Of a stretch of 64,000 nt of DNA, positions 33,803 to 44,351 are shown in pieces. The position numbers and the translations under genes are program-made. The stretch's first letter is position 1, and the number at the start of each line of letters is the position of its first letter. The notes below the pieces were generated by a model. It saw nothing but the letters and a program-made list of their open reading frames with translations, had not been told where the DNA came from and did not search any database. The stretch comes from Leucosporidium creatinivorum (Eukaryota; Basidiomycota; Microbotryomycetes; Leucosporidiales; Leucosporidiaceae): positions 476,044 to 540,043 of the forward strand of contig BCKL01000004.1 of the NCBI GenBank assembly GCA_001600635.1, written 5' to 3'.

Positions 33803-35556
33803 TCAAGGGATCTCAACGACCAACTCGACGGCCACCTCGCGCACGTTGTTATCGTCGTCGTCGAACCTGACGCGGTAGGCTTGGGGCTTGTCCTTGTCCT
33901 TCTTCTGTGAGATTGGAGAGGTATGGTGGAGGGGCGGGGAGGCGGGGGTGAGGAGGGAGAGAGGTGGGTGAGGATGAATGAGAGCGAGATGGAGATGGAG
34001 AGGGAGAGGGAGATGGAGATGGAGATGGCGGAGCATAGAGAATATCGGAGAGCGTTGAAATGAAAATCCACCAAGCGAGCGAAGCAGAAAGATGGTCAGC
34101 GCCATCCTCCCCCGCCCTCTGCCATCTCGGCGCCCTCCTCAGCCCCTCACTCACCTTACTAACCGCCCCGCCCATCGCGCCCGGACCACCCACAATGATC
34201 GCCCGATAAAAGCTCGTAGTATCAGGATACAGCGCCATCACTTGCGTTCCGGGCGAGTAGTCGTGGTCTGGGTAGGTGAGGGAGGGGTTGCGACGGTCGG
34301 GAAGGGGGACGATGGACCGGAGGGTGGTTTGATATTTGCTGTGGGGGGAAGTGAGAGAGATGAGAGGGCAGAGAGGTAGATGGTGAGGTCGAGGTGATGG
34401 GAGGGAAGAGAGGTGGAGAAGGGCAAAGGCGGAAAGGAGGGAGGGTCAGCGAACGCCGGGATGAGGAGAAAGAGGGGAGGGAGCTCACCCTGCGTCGGGC
34501 GTAGGATTCAGAGGGTCGTAATCGACGTCTTCGACGACATAGCTGTGGGAGCGCAACAGAACCAACTGTCAGCTCTCGCTCCCCCAGCTCGGCGTTCCCT
34601 CTCGACCCCTCGCCCGATCTCCGACCCGGCCCTCCTGCGCCCAACCCACGCCCTCAGCAACCCGACTCACCGATTCTTATCCATAGCAGTCAAGATCCTC
34701 GCCAAAATCCACTCCTCGTTGCCCTTGATCTCCTGCCCCCCAGGCCCTTTGACCATCTGTCTAAACGCGACCTGCCTCCCCGGCGTCAACGGCAACTGCG
34801 CCGCCAGTAAATCCTTCCTACTCCCACCTTTTGACGATCCGCCTTTCTTGCCTGCTGCTAGAGCTGCAGGAGAGGGCTGATGAGAGGGAGGAGCGGGGGC
34901 GATGGGTTTGTTGGGGAGGGAGGCGGTCGAGGCGGTGCGGGCTATCGAGTGTGAGGCGGAGGGAGAGGCGTGCGAAGGGTAGGCGGCGGGTGAAGGAGCG
35001 GAGGAGTTGGATGGGGAGGGAGCGGAGGAGGTCGAGCCGTCGGGCTTGATGCGCTTCTTGTAGGGTCCGCGCTTGGCGCCCGTTGCTGTACGATGTAGGA
35101 GAGTAGGTGAGTGAGCTGCTGATGTGCTACAGAAGATTGCCAGACGACGTACGAGTTGGGATAGCTGCTGGTGGTGGAGCTGGAGAAGGCGCGGGCGAAG
35201 GGGCGATGGCTGTAGGCACTTTGAGCAGCTGGTCCAGCGTTTCAATCGCTGCGTCTATTCGTCTACACGTCCCAGACACAGAGTCAGCTTCATCCCGAGC
35301 GCCGAGCGCTACGACTTGAACGGGTCACGCACTTGAGTTCCTCGGTCGTCTGTTCGCCTACAAGATCGTAAGACCTGTCCAGCCTGCCCTTGACCAAGTT
35401 GATGGGCTTCATCTCCACGTCCAACTCTGTATGAATCTGGTTGACGTCCTTTAGAGTGGAATTGACGCTCCCCGCGAACTGGGCGTAAGACTTGAGCTGA
35501 GCCCGGAGGGAGAGGGTGATCTGTACCGGATCCATCTCCTTGCGAACTGCAGCCAT
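33803..35556 (-). CDS. SGF29: SAGA complex subunit Sgf29, tandem Tudor protein
   Basis: Reads H3K4 methylation for the SAGA and ATAC-type acetyltransferase complexes. Exon 1 (35556) starts MAAVRKEMDPVQITLSLRAQ and continues to LVGEQTTEEL, a helical region that tethers the protein to the complex. A disordered Pro/Ser linker with the basic patch KRGPYKKRIK follows. The tandem Tudor domain reads GRQVAFRQMV, EEWILARILTAM, YVVEDVDYDPLNPTPDA, then LRSIVPLPDRRNPSL, GTQVMALYPDTTSFYRA and YRVRFDDDDNNVREVAVELV. The ALYPDTTSFY motif and the FDDDD loop are the family's methyl-lysine and H3 N-terminus binding elements. The start at 35556 is 158 bp from the divergently read small zinc-finger gene. One intron holds a GGAGAT-type microsatellite. 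Confidence 0.93.
33985..34027. repeat. GGAGAT/GGAGAG microsatellite in an SGF29 intron
   Basis: About seven hexanucleotide units of GAGATG/GAGAGG type in a row, inside the last intron of SGF29. On the sense strand the tract is pyrimidine-rich and lies upstream of the last exon. Confidence 0.85.
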
Positions 35557-35714
35557 TTGAAGCTGTAGTCGAGTCGAACACTGAGCGCGACGAGTTGGTC
35601 CGTGGGCGAGCCCATTTCGGAGGTCTCGACCGAGCTCACTTGCGATTTTGCGGGTTGTCCTCTAACGCACTCCCTTCACCTCTTCACCACCTAATCACTT
35701 ACAGCCTAGCAACA
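35557..35714. promoter_or_regulatory. Compact divergent promoter, SGF29 and small zinc-finger gene
   Basis: Only 158 bp separate the two start codons (35556 and 35715). The plus-strand side is CT/AC-rich (CACTCCCTTCACCTCTTCACC) and runs into ACAATGGG. Confidence 0.5.
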
Positions 35715-36235
35715 ATGGGAAACGTACGCTTTCCTCTCTGTAGCCCTTCCTGCGCTCTTCACTGACCCTCGTGGCTCTTTCACAGGGAGCCAAAGCCCAG
35801 ATGAAGCGCGAGCAAAACGCAAAGGCAAAGACTGGCCCCACTTCCCAGCTCAAAGCTGTACGTTCTATGATCTTACAGTGTCTGGCACCAGCTGTAGCAG
35901 GGCTCGCCCGCTGGCGTGTACTACAGGAGGAGCCGCCGGGTGCAGACTCAAGCTCACGTTCCCCTCGCTGACCTTTCTCCCTGTTCTTGCTCGCCTACAG
36001 AACGCCTCGGCTATGAGCATCCAGTGCGTCACCTGCAAGCAGACTTTCATGTCCACCACCAAGCTCGACGCGTAAGTTTCCTCTCTTTCAATCCCCTCGG
36101 CCGATTCTCTGCGACGCGCGACAAAGAGAGCTCTGAGCTGACCCTTGTTCACTTCACTACAGCCTCACCCAGCACTCGGACTCGAAGCACAAGGGAGCAC
36201 CCGTTGCCACCCTTTTCCCCACCTTCGGCCAGTAA
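35715..36235 (+). CDS. Small zinc-finger protein, At2g23090/ZNF706-like (SERF N-terminus)
   Basis: A conserved small eukaryotic protein of about 70 residues whose role is poorly known; ZNF706 relatives act in translation or amyloid modulation. The first coding exon has only 9 nt (ATGGGAAAC, 35715-35723). The second gives GAKAQMKREQNAKAKTG and ends in SQLKA. The third gives NASAMSIQCVTCKQTFMSTT and the last gives LTQHSDSKHKGAPVATLFP. The zinc ligands are C-x2-C in QCVTCKQTF and two His in QHSDSKH, a C2H2 arrangement. The Lys/Arg-rich N-terminus matches the 4F5/SERF motif. Length and order fit the family exactly. It diverges from SGF29 and is followed by the aldo-keto reductase on the same strand. 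Confidence 0.92.
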
Positions 36236-36644
36236 TCATCGCTTCGGCGCTGGGATTGAGATGTTGAAGGAGGGCTCGGAGGAGAGCAAGACGCGGATGG
36301 GTGTTGTAGGTTTTTACAGGGTTCCCACGCATTACGCTCAGTCATTTGATGCATTAGACGTTCTTTGCCGTTGATGTGCTGGGAAGCAGAGGGAGCAGAG
36401 AAGCAGCGAAGGGCAGGCCTCCTTTCTCGGCGTAATCTCGGCTTCGCTCATGTAGCCCAGTGCGGTCCTGTTGCAACTCAGCTCGAACTGCTCCCCTTCT
36501 GTAGTAATGCCGTGGCTCGGCTGCTTCGAGCTGAGTAACCTCAGCTCCCCCACCACGCGGCTCTCTTCTCTCGCTCTTCTGTCTCTTCCTCCTTCCTCCT
36601 TCACCATTCTTCGTCGCAACTTTACCTCGCTACTCAAACGCACA
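36236..36644. other. Intergenic region between the zinc-finger gene and the aldo-keto reductase
   Basis: Tandem intergenic DNA. The last 90 bp before 36645 are CTC/TTC-rich and end in CAAACGCACAATG, a plausible core promoter and 5' UTR. No other feature is seen. Confidence 0.4.
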
Positions 36645-38736
36645 ATGTCCACTACCGCTTACGACCCCAAGGTACATTTTCTCACTCTACTTGCCCTCTT
36701 CGCTCAGCAAATCGCCGGCCACTTGCCTCCACTTCAGACTTCTCCTCGTCTCGGGTCGCTTGAGGGCCATGAGAGTGTCGGCGGAGCTTCGGCATCGCTG
36801 TACGAGATTCCTGAGCAGGCCTCGGTGCTCCTGCATGTCCTACACCCAGCGGAAGGCTTGCCAAACGAGCAACCTCCACCGGCGCATCGTCATCGTATCC
36901 CGAGAGGCCGTTTCTCCCATCGAGCATCAACTTCACGCGCTGTTGAAAAGCTGTACTGATCTGTATCATCTCTATGCTTGCCTGCAGAACATGACCTTCA
37001 AGGTAAGCCCCTCCTTGCAAGCCCCGCACGCCTTAATCCAGATCGCTGACGAGCCATCGCTCTTCCTCTGCACCACTGCACACCTCCTTCTTCATCACAC
37101 ATCTCTTGCATCTATCTATCTTCCACCATCTACAGAGGCTCGGCAACACCGGTCTCCAGGTCTCCTCCTTCAGCTACGGAGGCTGGCTGACCGTCGGCGG
37201 AACCCAAAAGGGAGATATCGTCAAGGACATCATGAAGGCCGCTTGGGATGGAGGAATCAACACTTTCGATACTGCTGAGAGTGAGTAACCCGAGCGCTGT
37301 AGTGCCAGCAGAGCCGAAGCATCCGCGCCGAAGCTGACCCCCGCTGCCTTGATTTGGAACAGTCTACTCCAACGGCAAGTGCGAGGAGGAGATGGGACGT
37401 GTGATCAAGGAGCTCGGGTGGAAGCGCGAGGAGCTCGTCATCATCACCAAGGTGCGTTGCCTTTCGACTTGGGTTTTGGCGCTCGGCGAAGCTGACCCTC
37501 TTCCTTCCTAACCTCCCTCGCTCCTCTCACCTCCCTACAAAACATTACACATCTTACCGACCCATTGCATCGTCCCTCAATCCCGTCCCCTCCTGCCTCT
37601 CCCAGATCTTCTTCGGCACCGGCCGCAAGGATCCCAACCAGCGTGGACTCTCCCGCAAGCATCTCGTTGAGGGCTTGAACGAGTCTCTCGCTCGTCTCCA
37701 GATGGACTACGTCGACGTCGTCTTCGCCCACCGCCACGATGCGGCTACACCGATGGAGGAGGTCGTCAGGGGGTTCAACCACCTCATTGACACGGGAAAG
37801 ACTTTCTACTGGGGTTAGTTCGCTTCTCTTTGTGAGCGTGAGAATGAGGATACAGAGCTGATGATTGTGTGAACGATGCAGGAACCTCCGAGTGGACTTC
37901 GGCGCAGATTGAAGAGGCTACTGGAATTGCCAACCGTCTTGGCTTGGTCGCTCCTTGCGCTGAGCAGCCCCACTACTCGGCTCTCCACCGTGACAACTTT
38001 GAGGTCGAGCTCAAGGTGAGTCACAGATGTCGAGCATCTCGAAGAAGCGGCAAGCTGACTCCCCTTCCTCCCCTCCCTCTCCTCCCATCCTCCTTCTCTT
38101 TCGTACCAAACAACAGCCCGTCTTCGACAAGTACAACTACGGCTCCACCATCTGGTCCCCTCTCGAGAGTGGTCTCCTCACCGGTACGTCCCTTCCTCCC
38201 TCCACCTCTACCTCCGCTCGGCGCTGACCCTTCCTCTCTCTCCCCTTTTCTCCACCACAGGCAAGTACAACGACGGCATCCCCCAAGACTCGCGCTTCAC
38301 CAACAACAAGGACTTTTTCGGCGACACGATCAAGGCGCTCGAGTCCCCCGAGGGCAAGGCCAAGATTGAGAAGGTCAAGCAGCTCACCAAGGTCGCCGAA
38401 AGGCTCGGAGCCGACGTCGCTTCCCTCTCCCTCGCGTGGGCTTCCAAGAATGCTCATGTTTCGTGAGTTGCTCTCTCTCTGCTCGTGTGAGGCTGTAGCT
38501 GACTCTTCTCTTGCTTCTCCTTCTCTCCTCTCCCCGTCGTCTTCTCCCTTTCCGTTCTCTGTCTGCGCCCTCGCCCACCGCCCAGCACTATCCTCCTCGG
38601 CGCCTCCAAGCCCGAGCAAGTCACTCAAAACCTCAAGGCCCTCGACGTCGTCCCCAAGCTCACCCCCGAGATCATGGAGGAGATTGAGAAGATCCTCGAC
38701 AACACCCCTACCCAGCGCCCTACTTACGGTCGCTAA
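36645..38736 (+). CDS. Aldo-keto reductase of the voltage-gated K+ channel beta-subunit type (AKR6-like)
   Basis: NADPH-dependent oxidoreductase of the Kv-beta/YghZ-like group, with a TIM barrel fold. The N-terminus is spread over tiny exons: MSTTAYDPK, then a 15-nt micro-exon NMTFK (36988-37002), then [17 protein letters not shown]. The catalytic tetrad is visible: Asp in NTFDTAEIYSNG, Tyr in the same motif (IYS), Lys in IITKIFFGTG and His in [11 protein letters not shown]. Later motifs are [44 protein letters not shown] and [19 protein letters not shown], the last being the cofactor pyrophosphate site. The C-terminus is RPTYGR. The length of about 345 residues matches the family. Fungal members are cytosolic; physiological substrates are unknown. 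Confidence 0.93.
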
Positions 38737-39164
38737 AATGCGCAACACTCGTGAGCCATACGCTGTTAGTAGCGTTATAGCAAGGAAATCAAAAAGGCAG
38801 TGCTCTTCGTAACGTCGGAGAAGAGTTGGCCCGTGCTCGGCGAAGATCTCGACTTCGTGCTTTCGTACTGTGGGCGAGTAACAGCATCGGCGGATGTCGT
38901 ACGAACGCTCAGAGTTGCACTGTGTCTTCTGCCTGATATGAGGAAGGCGAGAGAGATTCGGCTCGCTGGACTGCGCCTCGCCGCTCGACGTCAACCATCG
39001 CCGAGCCTAGTCCGTTCTTCGCGAGCTCGAATCACGCACTCTCTCGTGGTGCAAGCGGCATATATAAGACCCAGTCTGCATTACGTATCCAAGTTACTGA
39101 CCGACCAATCGATATACAGCACAGCGCCTCAGCATCCTCCCCTCCTTCTCCCTCCCTCACTCCC
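38737..39164. other. Convergent intergenic region with a TATATAAG motif
   Basis: Between the 3' ends of the aldo-keto reductase and BRC1. It holds both 3' UTRs and a TATATAAG at 39061-39068. A TATA-like motif between converging genes is unexpected and might mark an antisense promoter, though AT-rich 3' signals are a simpler explanation. No exon is supported. Confidence 0.4.
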
Positions 39165-42100
39165 TCACAGCTGCTGATCGATCCTATTGCCCTTGACGAA
39201 CCCATCGAAATTCTGCTTCATGACCGAATGGAAGACCGCCTCGACAGAATAGATGGGCACTCCCTTAGCGGCAAGAGGCTCCCACTGCTGTCGGTCGGCG
39301 AGGCAGGAGATGATCCTCACGCGAGGGGTGTCGGCTTCGTGCGCGGCGAGGTCGTCTTTCCACGATTTGATGATGTTGGCCGAGAGGGTGGTGGTGAGCT
39401 TGGAGAGGTTGACCTAGCGTTGGACGGGGAGGAGAGAGGTTAGCTACCGCCGAGAAATGGGAGAGTAGCGAGAAAGGACGAACGACCGCATTGCCGCTTT
39501 GCAGAATCTTCTGCATGGTCGTAGGATCGGGCTGGACGCTCTTGGTAACGTAGACGGTTACTCCATCGAACAGCTTCTTGGACTTGGCGCGCGCGAGGAT
39601 GTCGACGAGGGTGGTTCCAATCTCCTGCTCCTTCTTGTCGTCGTGGAGGAGGTAGGGGGTCTCATCTGTGGGGAGTCAGGGGGCTCAGCAATGAGGACGC
39701 GAGTGCAAAGGAGAAATTGACGCACCGACGAGCTCGCCAGCCTTGAGCGAAGCGTCGATCCAATCTCGGGTGACAATGAAGGGGACGTAGCCGAGGCCTG
39801 TTGGAAGCGGGCATGGAGGTCAGTCGAGTCGGCGGAGAGTCTCTAAGTGACGGAACGTACACGACAGGAACTTCTCCGTCCTTGACATGGCCTTGACGAC
39901 GAGATGAGTGACTTGGCCTGCATGCTCGGTCCAGGCGGCGCCGAGCTTCTTGATCTCCTACGAGTGTGTAGGGAAGGAGGAAGGAGAGGGGGAGGAAGAG
40001 AGCTCGAGATCAGCCGAGCGTTCGAACAGAGCGAGGGCGACGGAACAACGAACCTTGATCTCCGAAGACTTGCTGTCGAGTCCGAGTCCGGTCGACATGA
40101 TCGTGGGCTTGCGAGTCTTGACGCTGTTCGCTCGTCAACAGAAGGCGAGGATCAGCGTCCGCTCGCTCGAAAAGGATGAGCAAGAAGTGAGAACTCACGC
40201 CGGCTTGCCTTTCGGCGGGTTGTCAAAGCTCGAGACCACTCCACCCTCCTGGGTCGTCTCGGTCGCCGTAAGCTGCGCCACTCGGCTCTTCTTACTAGCA
40301 GGCGGTGCTTTCCTGCTGATGGGGATCTTGACCTCAGGCCTGCCATCGCCGTCCTCCTCCTCCTCGTCGCTCTCGGTATCCACTTCCTGCTTCCTCTTCC
40401 TCCCCACCGCCGCCGCCTTACTCTTGACCCTCACCGCCTTGGGCTCGTCCTCCTCATCACCCTCCTCACTAACTCCCCTGCCCAAACTCGGCCTCCCACC
40501 ACCCGAAAAGCTAGCCCTCCCGCCCCTCTTGCCCTTGCCCGAGCTCTTCAACTCTTTCGCAAACTTGATCGCATCGGGCATCTGCTCCTTGAGCAAATCG
40601 CTCGCCTTGCCCGCTGCTGCTCGTCGGCCTCGAGGGATGACGTTCTCCGGATCGACGAGCCCGAACGTCTTGCCGAACGCTTTGGCTGAGGGTGGGAGGG
40701 ATTCGTCGGAGGAGGAGCCGGAGGAGGAGGAGCGACGACGACGACGGCCTGGTGGGCCTTTGGGGGTGGATTTGGAGTTGGGAGCGGCGGAGGTGGTGGC
40801 GCGAGGGGAGGGAGGAGCGGGAGCGGGGAGGGAGACTGACTTGCTCTTGGATTTCGAGTGGGGGATGGCGAGGGAGCGGGAAGTGGGCTTGGTGACTTCG
40901 ACCTCGTCGTCGGAAGCGGAGGAGGATTCAGAGGAAGGAGGAGGGGGAGCCTTGTTCTTGCCCTTGCCCTTCGGCGAGATGCGCTTGGGCACCTTGACGG
41001 CGACCTTGGCCTTTTTGCTCGGCTTGGGCAGGTCGGCCTCCTCATCTTCCTCGTCCTCGTCGTCAGAGGGAACGCGAGTCGTCGTCTTGCGCTTGGGAGG
41101 CGAGCGGACGGGCTCCTCCTCTTCCTCGTCTTCCTCCTCGTCGGCTTCAGGCTTGACCTCCTCATCGACGGCCATCGGCTCAGCCTCCTCCTCCTGCTCC
41201 TCCTCTTCCTGCACCTTCGCCTCCTGCTGATCCTCCGTCTCGGCGTCCTCCTCCTCAGGCTCGGCTTCCGCCTCAGGCTCAGGTTCAGGCTCAGGCTCAA
41301 CCTGCCTGCCCTTACCCTTACCCTTCATCTTCCCCGCGACCTTTACCGGCTCCTCCACGCTCCTCTCCTCCTCAACCTGCTGCACCCCCCTCTCCTCCTT
41401 CTCCAACTCCTCGACCCTCCTCGCCCCCTCCCTCCTCGCCTCCCTCACCTCATCCCTCTCCGCCCACTTCTCAATCGCTCCCTTCGACAACGACGTATTG
41501 CCGAGGATGGAAGTAAAGTTGGTAGTGGTGGAGGCGTCAGAGAGGTAGTTGGAAGAGACGGAGGGGGAGATGAAGGACCAGCTTTGGATGCACGATTCGA
41601 GCCAGAGGTGTGTGACGAGGGGGACGTGCCACGTCTTGGCGTGCTTGACTTTTGCGCCGTATTCGCTGTTGTCGATTCACCGCCCGTTAGCTCGCGCTCG
41701 AGGAAAGGGGAAGTGAGAAGCGACAACTCACCTCGCCGTAACGACATAATCCGTCCCCTTGCTCATCGCGCCCTCAAACCTCGCTCCAAGACACTCAATC
41801 ATACTCCTCACATAATCCCTCGCCGGTCCGGCGTAGTTGGAGATGGTGATGACCTTGCCTCGGAAGTCGGGGACGCCGTCCATCGTGGGAAGAGGGTAGT
41901 GGAGCAGTCGGTCGAGGGGAGAGGCGAGAGTTCGGGTCGAGAGGACGTGGTAGAGCCAGGAGAGGTTGCCGATGGTGGTAGCGGGGTGGGTGTAGGCCTG
42001 TTGGACGCGAGACGGGTCAGCGCCGAGCCAAGGTCGAGCTGAGCTCTTTCTCCTCGCTCCCCGCGCTCGAGGACCGCAGACTCTGCACTCACATGCCAGT

Positions 42101-43997
42101 ATTCCCAACCCTCCCGACTCCTCACCACCACGACATTCGCCCTTCTCAACTCCCCCTCCGCCTCCCTCCTCCTCTCAAACGCATCCCTCCTTCCCATCCC
42201 CTCTTCCTCCCCCTTACCCCCATCCACACCCCAACTCCAACACCTCCCACCAGCCTCCTCAATCCTAGCCTTCAGCGCCTGCTCCAACCCCGGCCGCAAG
42301 CCCAAGTCGGAGGAAAGGTACACTCTGCGCTGAGCAAAGATAGGCGAGGAGCAGTGCGAGGGGTCTTTGATCGTTGAGGTCGGGGCGAGGGAAGTGGTGG
42401 AAGTGGAAGCTGTTCCAGCGCGGGAGGAGGAGGTCGAGGCATTGTTCATTGGGTCGACGAGGCAGGATTTCTGATACGCCGTGCTGGCGATGTAGGAGGG
42501 TTTGCCGAGGATGGAAGCAGTGGCCGAAGCGTTCTCATCCGATGCCTTCTTAAGGTTTTCCAACTCTTGCGTTGCCGTTTGAGTCCCTTGGCGAGGTGGG
42601 TTCAACTCGGGGTTGGCCTTCCAGAACTCGGCGAGGCGCTCTTCGAACGTCTTGCTCGTGGGTCCGTCGACGAGACCTGTGATGAGGGGTGGGGAGGGGA
42701 ATTGGTAGAGGTTGGGAGGGAGGAGTTGGCCGACTTTGAAGCTTTCCTCGAGCCTGCGTGAGCCCGGGATTGAGGGATCAGCTCGAACTCGGCGGAGAAG
42801 AGGGATTGTAGGGGAGAGAGCGCACCAGTGAGGAAGGAGGATGGTCATCCCTAGTTGCGAGCCGTGACGGATGGCCATCTCGTACTTGTCCTGCAACCGT
42901 TGATACAGTCAGCTCGAGCTCGGCGCTTCTCCTGAGCCTCGAGAATTGGCTCACTCCATGCTCTGCGACAGTGAGCAGATGGGTAACCTCCCTCGTCAAA
43001 TCGCTTCGGAACTGTCCGCCAAGAGTATTGACGGCGGAGGCGATGGCGTCCGATTCGACCGAGGGGAGCTGTTGGGATGAACCTCAGGTCAGCGCTCGGC
43101 GCGACTCGACGGCTAGTGAAGGAGGTGAACGCACCTCGGAAGTACAGACGCAAAGACCAGAGAACAGCATTGCTCGGTCAGGCGAGTAGAAGCGAGCTCT
43201 GTTGTACGTGAGAAGCGATTCGGAGAAGGAGAAGGAGGGGGCAGGCGCGTCTCGGCGTGTCAGCTAACTGGAGGTCGAGCAGTCGCGAGCGGTGGAGGAA
43301 GGGTGAGCTTACTGCTGCAGCATTTGCAAGTCGTACGAACGAGTGACCCAGCTCGGCTGTTAAGGAGCGAGCGAGCGGAGGTCAGCTCTGGCGATGAGTC
43401 GCGGCGGGGGCTGCTCCTGCTCGATAGCGACGGGCTGGCGATGTGAGGGAAGCGTGGAGCGCTGGACATACCACTACAATCTTGACCTTGTCATCCTCCT
43501 CTGCTCCATTGACGCCCGCCGCCGCTGCCGTCGCTCCAACTCCCGCTCCTGCTCCTGCTGGAGGACGTAGCGCCGCATACTCGGGGAAGTCGAGCGTGTC
43601 GGTGATGACATGAGTGATAGTATCGTGGTTGAAGCGCGGAGGTGGAGAGGCTGCTGCTGAGGAGGAGGCGGCGGAGGAAGGGGAGGCGGATTGAGCGCCG
43701 TTGGAGATGAGCAGGTCGTGTAGCTGTGGGTGGGAGCAGAGAGCGAGTGTCAGCTGATGTCAGGCAGGAAGCTGCAGCCCTACGGCCCCGCGCGAAGGAG
43801 GCAGCAGCTCGCCCTCGCCGAGCAGCGCGGTGAGTCGCGTGTAGCCAGTCCCTAGGGAGAGTGTTTGAATGCTGTACCTTGTCGCGTATGGTGAGAGGGA
43901 GGGAATCGTTGATGTAGAAGCAAATGGTGTTGAATAGCTGGTCGTTGGCGGCTGGGCGGGCCTCGCGCTCTGAAGCTTGTCCTGAGGCTGAGCTCAT
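39165..43997 (-). CDS. Six-BRCT genome-maintenance scaffold (Brc1/Rtt107 family)
   Basis: A scaffold that binds gamma-H2A and supports repair of stalled replication forks. Six BRCT units can be read. First, from MSSASGQ at 43997: LFNTICFYINDSLPLTIRDK, FNHDTITHVITD and KIVVPSWVTRSYDL. Second: MLFSGLCVCTSELPSVESDA, LGGQFRSDLTREVTHLLT and TILLPHWLEESFKVG. Third and fourth: RVYLSSDLGLRPG, then GKVITISNYAGPARDYVRSM, KGTDYVVTAREYGAKV and VTHLWLESCIQSW. A long acidic and Lys/Pro linker (about 41480-40250) follows. Fifth: IKKLGAAWTEHAGQVTHLVV and FIVTRDWIDASLKAGEL. Sixth: KLFDGVTVYVTKSV through IYSVEAVFHSVMKQNFDGFV. The four-plus-two layout is that of Brc1 and Rtt107. The start at 43997 is preferred over the Met at 43170 because it completes BRCT1. 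It diverges from NDC80. Confidence 0.9.
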
Positions 43998-44351
43998 CGC
44001 TGTGAAGGAGCAGACAGCTGGTCAGATCTGAAAGGGTGCAGGAGACGTAGGTTGCTACTTACTGCAAGAAGTGAGGTGTAGCTCTGTAGCAAGTTGTAGC
44101 GGGAAACAGAGCCCCTTCTCGACGACTACTTGGACGCGACTGAACCGCGTTTCTCGCTTCTCCCGTTCGCTCGTCTTTCGTCTTCGACTCGGCTACAGCT
44201 CGTTCAGAGTACACAGTTGACTCTATCGAGGTACATCTCACGGGCACAGACTAATCCCCTACATCCAGTTAACCGCTCTACTGCTCTCAGAGTCAATCAA
44301 CAAACTCCCTCCCCTCCATCGCTCCCTCACTCTACAAAGCTACAGCAAGAT
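43998..44351. promoter_or_regulatory. Divergent promoter, BRC1-like gene and NDC80
   Basis: 354 bp separate the two start codons. Both genes act in chromosome maintenance or segregation, so shared cell-cycle control is possible; I saw no clear MCB or SCB cluster. No coding exon is present. Confidence 0.45.

Noticed and set aside
33985-34027. GGAGAT array considered as a CRISPR-like repeat
   Set aside because: The units are 6 bp with no spacers and lie in an intron of a eukaryotic gene; it is a microsatellite.
39908-41230. 440-aa plus-strand open frame over the BRC1 linker
   Set aside because: It is the mirror of the acidic, Lys/Pro-rich low-complexity linker on the minus strand; it is Ser-rich, has no domain, and the opposite strand carries the conserved BRCT exons.
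40858-42042. 394-aa plus-strand open frame, Leu/Arg-rich
   Set aside because: Antisense shadow of the same linker and BRCT4 exon. Its Leu/Arg runs are complements of Glu/Lys codons.
43170-43170. Met at 43170 as start of the BRCT protein
   Set aside because: It would drop the first BRCT domain, which is clearly readable in upstream exons from 43997.
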